From positions 682,001-746,000 of the forward strand of contig NZ_VFOK01000001.1 of the NCBI RefSeq assembly GCF_006716095.1: 64,000 bases of DNA. Direction: 5' to 3'. Of this stretch, positions 58,690 through 64,000 are shown piece after piece (the stretch's first letter is position 1; each line of letters starts with the position of its first letter). This DNA is from Barrientosiimonas humi. GTDB taxonomy: Bacteria; Actinomycetota; Actinomycetes; Actinomycetales; Dermatophilaceae. The notes beneath the pieces are model-generated. The model saw only the letters and a list, made by a program, of their open reading frames with translations. It did no database searches and had not been told where the DNA came from. Position numbers and translations under genes: made by a program.

Positions 58690-58751
58690 CGTGACTGTGC
58701 AGGACACGCGGTGCCGACGAGCACACGCACCACGTGTCCTGCACAGTCACG
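58690..58751. terminator. Long perfect inverted repeat between convergent genes
   Basis: CGTGACTGTGCAGGACACG (58690-58708) is exactly complementary to 58733-58751; the loop is 24 nt. The right arm contains the TGA of the phosphatase gene on the minus strand (58747-58749). Likely a bidirectional terminator; the sequence may be a dispersed family. Confidence 0.8.
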
Positions 58752-59352
58752 GATCGGTTCCGGCTGCCGTGAGGTCGGCGACGAGGCGCCAGCCGTCGGA
58801 GTCGCCCTCGAGGACGGCGTACGCGCAGTTGCCGATCTCGGTCGTCTCGGCTCGCCGTCCGACGAGGCCGGCGAGCGTCGCGATCATGGCGGCGCCGTGG
58901 CTGACGACCAGGACCGCCTCTCCGCGGTGCACGTCGGTGAGCTCGTCGAGCACGCCGCGCACCCGGGCTACCACGGCCGTGCCCGCCTCGCCCTGCGGCA
59001 CGCGCCGCGTCAGGTCACCGGCGCTCCACGCCTCCATCACCGGACCCACGACCTCCAGGCTCGCGGGCTGTCCGACGAGGTCGCCGAGCCCGAGCTCGGC
59101 CAGGCCCTCGCGCGCCGTCGCCTCGGTGCCGAGCGCCGCGGCCGCCAGCTCGGCGGTCTGCACCGCGCGGGCGAGGGTGCTGGAGTAGACGTGCGCGATG
59201 CGCTCGTGCCGCAGCTGCTCGCCCAGCGCGCGGGCCTGCGCCCGGCCTGCGGGGGTCAGCGTGCCGCCGTGGTCGAGGAAGCGGTCGGTCTCGTACGCCG
59301 CCTCGCCGTGCCGCGCGAGGAACACCCGCAGGGGGCACTGCAGATCGCTCAC
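58747..59352 (-). CDS. Histidine phosphatase family protein
   Basis: A 201-residue phosphoglycerate-mutase-like phosphatase. RHG motif as FLARHGEAAYETD, second catalytic histidine in VLVVSHGAAMIATL, and SSTLARAVQTAELAA as the phosphate-binding arginine block. Substrate unknown. The GTG start at 59352 has a TACGGT box 6 nt upstream. Confidence 0.87.
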   Translation of the reverse strand: MSDLQCPLRVFLARHGEAAYETDRFLDHGGTLTPAGRAQARALGEQLRHERIAHVYSSTLARAVQTAELAAAALGTEATAREGLAELGLGDLVGQPASLEVVGPVMEAWSAGDLTRRVPQGEAGTAVVARVRGVLDELTDVHRGEAVLVVSHGAAMIATLAGLVGRRAETTEIGNCAYAVLEGDSDGWRLVADLTAAGTDP

Positions 59353-59358
59353 GCTCCC

Positions 59359-59364
59359 ACCGTA
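59359..59364 (-). promoter_or_regulatory. -10 box TACGGT of the phosphatase (minus strand)
   Basis: TACGGT on the minus strand ends 6 nt before the GTG at 59352. Confidence 0.45.
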
Positions 59365-59376
59365 CGTCCGCGCCGG

Positions 59377-59449
59377 GGTCTCGATATGGCCGCTCGTCCT
59401 CGCGGCCTACTCGACCAGCGTGGTGCCGACGCCATCGACCAGCGTCGGC

Positions 59450-59464
<15 letters not shown>
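59377..59464 (-). repeat. Dispersed repeat, one full and two partial copies
   Basis: A full reversed copy spans 59377-59421; fragments with CGACCAGCGT lie at 59433-59445 and 59447-59464. The last fragment reads Thr-Leu-Val-Glu-stop on the minus strand and forms the C-terminus of kbl. Confidence 0.85.
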
Positions 59465-60651
<1,187 letters not shown>

Positions 60652-60655
<4 letters not shown>

Positions 60656-61722
60656 CGCCGGCTCTCCCTCGGGGTCGCGTCCTCGTCGCTCCAGTCCATG
60701 ATCACCTTGCCGCACTCGCCGCTGCGCGCCGCGGCGAACGCCTGCTCCCAGTCCTCGGCGGGGAAGCGGTGGGTGATCACCGACCGCACCGCCTGCTCCA
60801 GCTCGCGCGACGAGGCGAGCATCGCGCTCATGGCGTACCAGGTGTCGTACATCTCGCGGCCGTAGATGCCCTTGATCGTGAGCATGTGCGTGATGACCTT
60901 GCTCCAGTCCACCGGGAACGGACCGGCCGGCAGCCCGAGCATCGCGATGCGCCCGCCGTGGTTCATGTTGGCGATGAGTTCGTCCACGGCAGAAGGGTTT
61001 CCGCTCATCTCGAGGGCGATGTCGAAGCCCTCGACCATGCCGAGGCTGCGCTGCGCATCGGCGATCCGCTCACGGGTCACGTTGACCACGCGGTCGGCAC
61101 CGGCGGCCTTCGCGAGGTCGAGCCGGTAGTCGCTCACGTCGGTGACGACGACGTACCGAGCGCCGACGTGCTTGGCGATCGCGGCCCCCATCACGCCGAT
61201 CGGGCCGGCGCCGGTCACGAGCACGTCCTCGCCGGCGATCGGGAACGACAGCGCCGTGTGCGTCGCGTTGCCGAACGGGTCGAACACGGCGCCCACGTCG
61301 AGGTCGAGGTCGTCGGGCTGCACCCACACGTTGCTCGCGGGGATCACGACGTAGTCGGCGAACGCGCCGTCGCGGTTGACGCCGAGCCCGATCGTGCGGA
61401 TGCACAGGTGGCGACGGCCGGCGCGGCAGTTGCGGCAGATGCCGCACACGATGTGGCCCTCGCCGGACGCCTTCTGTCCGACCCGGACGGACACCACGTT
61501 GGCGCCGACCTCGACCACCTCGCCGTAGAACTCGTGGCCGATGATCTGCGGCGGGTCGACCGTCGCGGCGGCCCAGGAGTCCCAGGCCTCGAGGTGCAGG
61601 TCGGTGCCGCACAGGCCCGCCCGGAGCACCCGGATCTTCACGTCGTCGGGACCGCACGTCGGCTCGGGAGCATCGATCAGCTCCAGACCAGCGGCGGCGG
61701 TGGTCTTGGCAAGGGCACGCAC
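60652..61722 (-). CDS. tdh: L-threonine 3-dehydrogenase
   Basis: A 356-residue zinc alcohol-dehydrogenase-family enzyme oxidising threonine to 2-amino-3-ketobutyrate. Catalytic zinc residues: Cys38 in [13 protein letters not shown] and HE in [10 protein letters not shown]; structural zinc cysteines in [18 protein letters not shown] motif [22 protein letters not shown] start at 61722. With kbl it forms the threonine-to-glycine operon. A GCCGGGT/ACCCGGC hairpin overlaps the start. Confidence 0.96.
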
Positions 61723-61837
61723 CCGGCCAGTGTGCCGGGTGGGGTGGGCGTGACGTCGCTCACCCCTGCTGCACCGGCCCCGGGATGCCGCGGCGTACGC
61801 CCGCCCGCCCGATTTCGTCCCGTCGCCGTCTCGCTGC

Positions 61838-61843
61838 TAAGGT
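61838..61843 (+). promoter_or_regulatory. -10 box TAAGGT of tRNA-Lys
   Basis: TAAGGT stands 32 nt before the mature tRNA 5' end; the -35 region is weak. Confidence 0.4.
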
Positions 61844-61875
61844 TTCCTCTCGTTGCCGCGAGGCAGCCACTTTCC

Positions 61876-61951
<76 letters not shown>

Positions 61952-61953
61952 CC

Positions 61954-61990
61954 TGCGAGAGGCCCGGCCGACATGGCCGGGCCTCTCGCA
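61954..61990 (+). terminator. Terminator of tRNA-Lys
   Basis: A perfect 16-bp stem (TGCGAGAGGCCCGGCC and complement) with a GACAT loop starts 2 bp after the CCA. No T run. It separates the tRNA from the fgd promoter. Confidence 0.8.
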
Positions 61991-61997
61991 TGCGGAC

Positions 61998-62003
61998 TAC
62001 CGT
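61998..62003 (+). promoter_or_regulatory. -10 box TACCGT, leaderless fgd
   Basis: TACCGT ends 7 nt before ATG 62011 and argues against the in-frame ATG at 61990, which lies in the terminator. Confidence 0.55.
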
Positions 62004-62010
62004 CGGTCCC

Positions 62011-63012
62011 ATGTCGCTGACCATCGGTTACAAGGCCTCCGCCGAGCAGTTCGGCCCCCGCGAGCTGGTCGACTACGCCGTCCGTGCCGAGGAGCTCGGC
62101 CTCGACAGCGTGTGGACCTCCGACCACTTCCTGCCCTGGCGGCACGAGGGCGGCCACGCTCCGTTCGCGCTGTCCTGGATGGCCGCGGTGGGGGAGCGCA
62201 CCAGCCGGGTCAAGATCGGCACCAGCGTGCTGACCCCGACCTTCCGCTACAACCCCGCCGTGATCGCGCAGGCGTTCGCCACCAACGCGCTGCTCACCGA
62301 CGGCCGCGTCATCCTCGGGGCCGGCACCGGTGAGGCGCTCAACGAGATCGCCGTGTCCGGGCGCGAGTGGCCCGACTTCAAGGAGCGGTTCGCGCGGCTG
62401 CGCGAGGCCGTACGTCTGATCCGCCAGCTCTGGACGCAGGACTCGGTCGACTTCGACGGCGACTACTACACGCTCGTCGGCGCGCACATCTACGACCGGC
62501 CCGAGGAGCCGGTGCCGGTCTACATCGCCGCGGGCGGGCCGCAGGTCGCGAAGTACGCCGGCCGCATGGGCGACGGCGTCATCTGCACCTCCGGCAAGGG
62601 CATGGAGCTCTACACGGACAAGCTGATGCCCGCCGTGACCGAGGGGGAGGAGCTGCGCGGGCGTGAACCCGGCACGGTGGACAGGATGATCGAGGTGAAG
62701 CTGTCGTACGACCGCGACCCGTCGGCCGCGCTGGAGAACTGTCGCTTCTGGGCGCCGCTGTCGCTGACCGCCGAGCAGAAGCACACCGTCGACTCCGCCG
62801 AGGAGATGGAGCGGCTCGCCGACGAGCTGCCCATCGAGCAGGTCGCCAAGCGCTGGATCGTCGCGTCCGACCCCGACGAGGCGGTCGCGCAGATCAAGCC
62901 GTACGTCGACGCCGGGCTCAACCACCTGGTGTTCCACGGTCCGGGCGCCGACCAGGAGCGCTTCCTCGACCAGCTCACGACCGATCTGGTGCCGCGGTTG
63001 CGGGAGCTGTGA
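62011..63012 (+). CDS. fgd: F420-dependent glucose-6-phosphate dehydrogenase
   Basis: A 333-residue luciferase-like enzyme that oxidises glucose 6-phosphate to reduce coenzyme F420. The match to mycobacterial Fgd1 is strong: [20 protein letters not shown], Asp38-His39 in [20 protein letters not shown] (20), [20 protein letters not shown] (20), GTGEALNE with its catalytic Glu, and [18 protein letters not shown]. It implies that the organism makes F420. Confidence 0.93.
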   Translation: MSLTIGYKASAEQFGPRELVDYAVRAEELGLDSVWTSDHFLPWRHEGGHAPFALSWMAAVGERTSRVKIGTSVLTPTFRYNPAVIAQAFATNALLTDGRVILGAGTGEALNEIAVSGREWPDFKERFARLREAVRLIRQLWTQDSVDFDGDYYTLVGAHIYDRPEEPVPVYIAAGGPQVAKYAGRMGDGVICTSGKGMELYTDKLMPAVTEGEELRGREPGTVDRMIEVKLSYDRDPSAALENCRFWAPLSLTAEQKHTVDSAEEMERLADELPIEQVAKRWIVASDPDEAVAQIKPYVDAGLNHLVFHGPGADQERFLDQLTTDLVPRLREL

Positions 63013-63119
63013 ACGATTCCACCCCAACGCGCCGGTAACCCGTGGCCTGACTCAGGGGCCCGGCGCCGATAGGTTGCCCTGCAGTGCAGTTGTCGGCGAA
63101 TCAGGAGCAGGTGGCGAGC

Positions 63120-64000
63120 ATGACCGTCCAGACCGAGCTCGAGCTCGATCGGCCCACGGAGATCCCCGAGGTCGATGCCAAGCCCGCATGGGGCGTCGCG
63201 GTGAAGCGTGCCGCGGGCAAGTTCTCCCGCGACGGGTGCACCGACATCGCGGCGATGCTCACCTACTACGGCCTGTTCTCGCTGTTCCCGGCGATCGCGG
63301 CCCTGGTGTCGCTGATCGGCGTGTTCAACGTCAACCCCGACACGATCATCCAGATCCTCGCCGACCTCACCGGCAAGCAGACCTCGGACCCGTCGTTCGA
63401 GACCCCGCGCAGCATCATCGAGCGGTTCAGCAGCAGCAGGGGCGCCGGGTTCGCCCTGGTCATCGGTGTGCTCACCGCCCTGTGGTCGGCCTCCGGCTAC
63501 GTCGGCGGGTTCAGCCGCGCGATGAACCGCATCTACGACGTCACCGAGGGGCGCCCGATCTGGAAGCTGCGGCCGTGGCTCTACCTCGTCACGCTCGTCG
63601 AGATGCTGATGATCCTCGTCGTGGTGCTCGCGATGGCGCTGTCCGGCGGCGTCGCCCGCTCGATCGGCAACCAGGTCGGCGTCGGCGAGCAGGCCGTGCA
63701 GGTCTGGGACATCGTCAAGTGGCCGTTCGTCGCGTTCATCGTCGTGACGATCATCGGGCTGCTCTACTGGGCCACGCCCAACGTGCGCAAGCCGAAGCGG
63801 ATGTTCTTCAGCTGGGGCGCGCTGGTGGCGTTCGTCGTGTGGGTGCTCGGCACGCTCGCCTTCGCGCTGTACGTCACGCTCTCCGCGGGCGCGACCTACC
63901 AGAAGACGTACGGCGCCTTCGCGGCCGCCGTGCTGTTCCTGTTCTGGCTGTGGCTGACCAACCTGGCCCTGCTCTTCGGCGCCGAGCTCGACGCCGAGCT
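63120..64000 (+). CDS. YihY/BrkB-family membrane protein (5' part)
   Basis: At least 293 residues, cut by the window end. It starts MTVQTELELD with a short soluble head, then the family block LTYYGLFSLFPAIAALVSLI, an ALWSASGYVGGFSRAMNRIY block, and several membrane helices (VEMLMILVVVLAMALSG; FVAFIVVTIIGLLYWATPN). ATG 63120 is chosen; GTG 63111 in frame is possible, with AGGAG nearby. Members are envelope proteins of unclear function, sometimes misnamed ribonuclease BN. Confidence 0.87.
   Translation, partial: MTVQTELELDRPTEIPEVDAKPAWGVAVKRAAGKFSRDGCTDIAAMLTYYGLFSLFPAIAALVSLIGVFNVNPDTIIQILADLTGKQTSDPSFETPRSIIERFSSSRGAGFALVIGVLTALWSASGYVGGFSRAMNRIYDVTEGRPIWKLRPWLYLVTLVEMLMILVVVLAMALSGGVARSIGNQVGVGEQAVQVWDIVKWPFVAFIVVTIIGLLYWATPNVRKPKRMFFSWGALVAFVVWVLGTLAFALYVTLSAGATYQKTYGAFAAAVLFLFWLWLTNLALLFGAELDAE

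Overview
The window is one contiguous stretch of a very GC-rich (about 70 percent) actinobacterial chromosome. The gene set points to Micrococcales, possibly Intrasporangiaceae or Dermacoccaceae; family rank is inference. Supporting signs are GatCAB, a DUF664-type (mycothiol-related) protein, class F sortases, an F420-dependent glucose-6-phosphate dehydrogenase, an ECF42-type sigma factor, and many TAnnnT boxes 6-7 nt before start codons (leaderless transcription). It is mostly core chromosome. I see no transposase, integrase, phage gene, CRISPR array or rRNA. There are two tRNAs, Leu(TAG) and Lys(CTT).

Layout. 0-9.9 kb: enoyl-CoA hydratase, etfBA, a composite palindromic repeat, a lipoprotein, cysteine desulfurase-mnmA (tRNA thiolation), a septum-formation-type lipoprotein and a short MetE-like protein. 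9.9-18.3 kb: ligA, a DinB/DUF664 protein, a 51-bp tandem array, an FHA-like protein, a DUF4333 protein and gatCAB. 18.3-21 kb: a surface-display locus with a structured 5' leader, a surface protein with a VQTG sorting signal, two class F sortases that look like lipoproteins, and a large inverted repeat starting at the stop codons of two convergent genes. 21-32 kb: PQQ-type sugar dehydrogenase, hydroxyacid dehydrogenase, SixA-like phosphatase, ilvD, HelD, an ECF42 sigma factor with its YCII/DGPF partner, and an ABC exporter. 32-36.7 kb: an 86-bp tandem array, then ilvB-ilvN-ilvC behind a complete attenuator, then an orphan leader-like region. 36.8-46.7 kb: NhaA-DsbA fusion, quinone oxidoreductase, leuB, ilvE, HAD phosphatase, SRPBCC protein, photolyase, and cimA behind its own Ile-Ile-Ile leader. 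46.8-55.5 kb: GDSL esterase, FAH-family hydrolase, murI-MBL, a DUF6766 protein and an amino-acid permease on the other strand, rph-rdgB, and a molybdopterin oxidoreductase. 55.6-64 kb: MmyB-type regulator/SDR divergon, tRNA-Leu, peroxiredoxin, DUF3618, GroES-like protein, phosphatase, kbl-tdh (threonine to glycine), tRNA-Lys, fgd, and a YihY/BrkB membrane protein cut by the window end.

How it fits together. Branched-chain amino-acid synthesis dominates the middle: ilvD, ilvBN, ilvC, leuB, ilvE and cimA, with two clear ribosome-mediated attenuators (peptides MARILVLP for ilvB and MSLERAVTPASTIII for cimA) and a third, orphan leader-like peptide after ilvC. The other theme is non-coding structure. 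A dispersed 44-46 bp repeat supplies the last codons (Thr-Leu-Val-Glu-stop) of at least two genes; large inverted repeats sit at gene ends; two tandem arrays 20 kb apart share a module. The most system-like and least explained item is the surface-protein/lipo-sortase operon with its switch-like leader.
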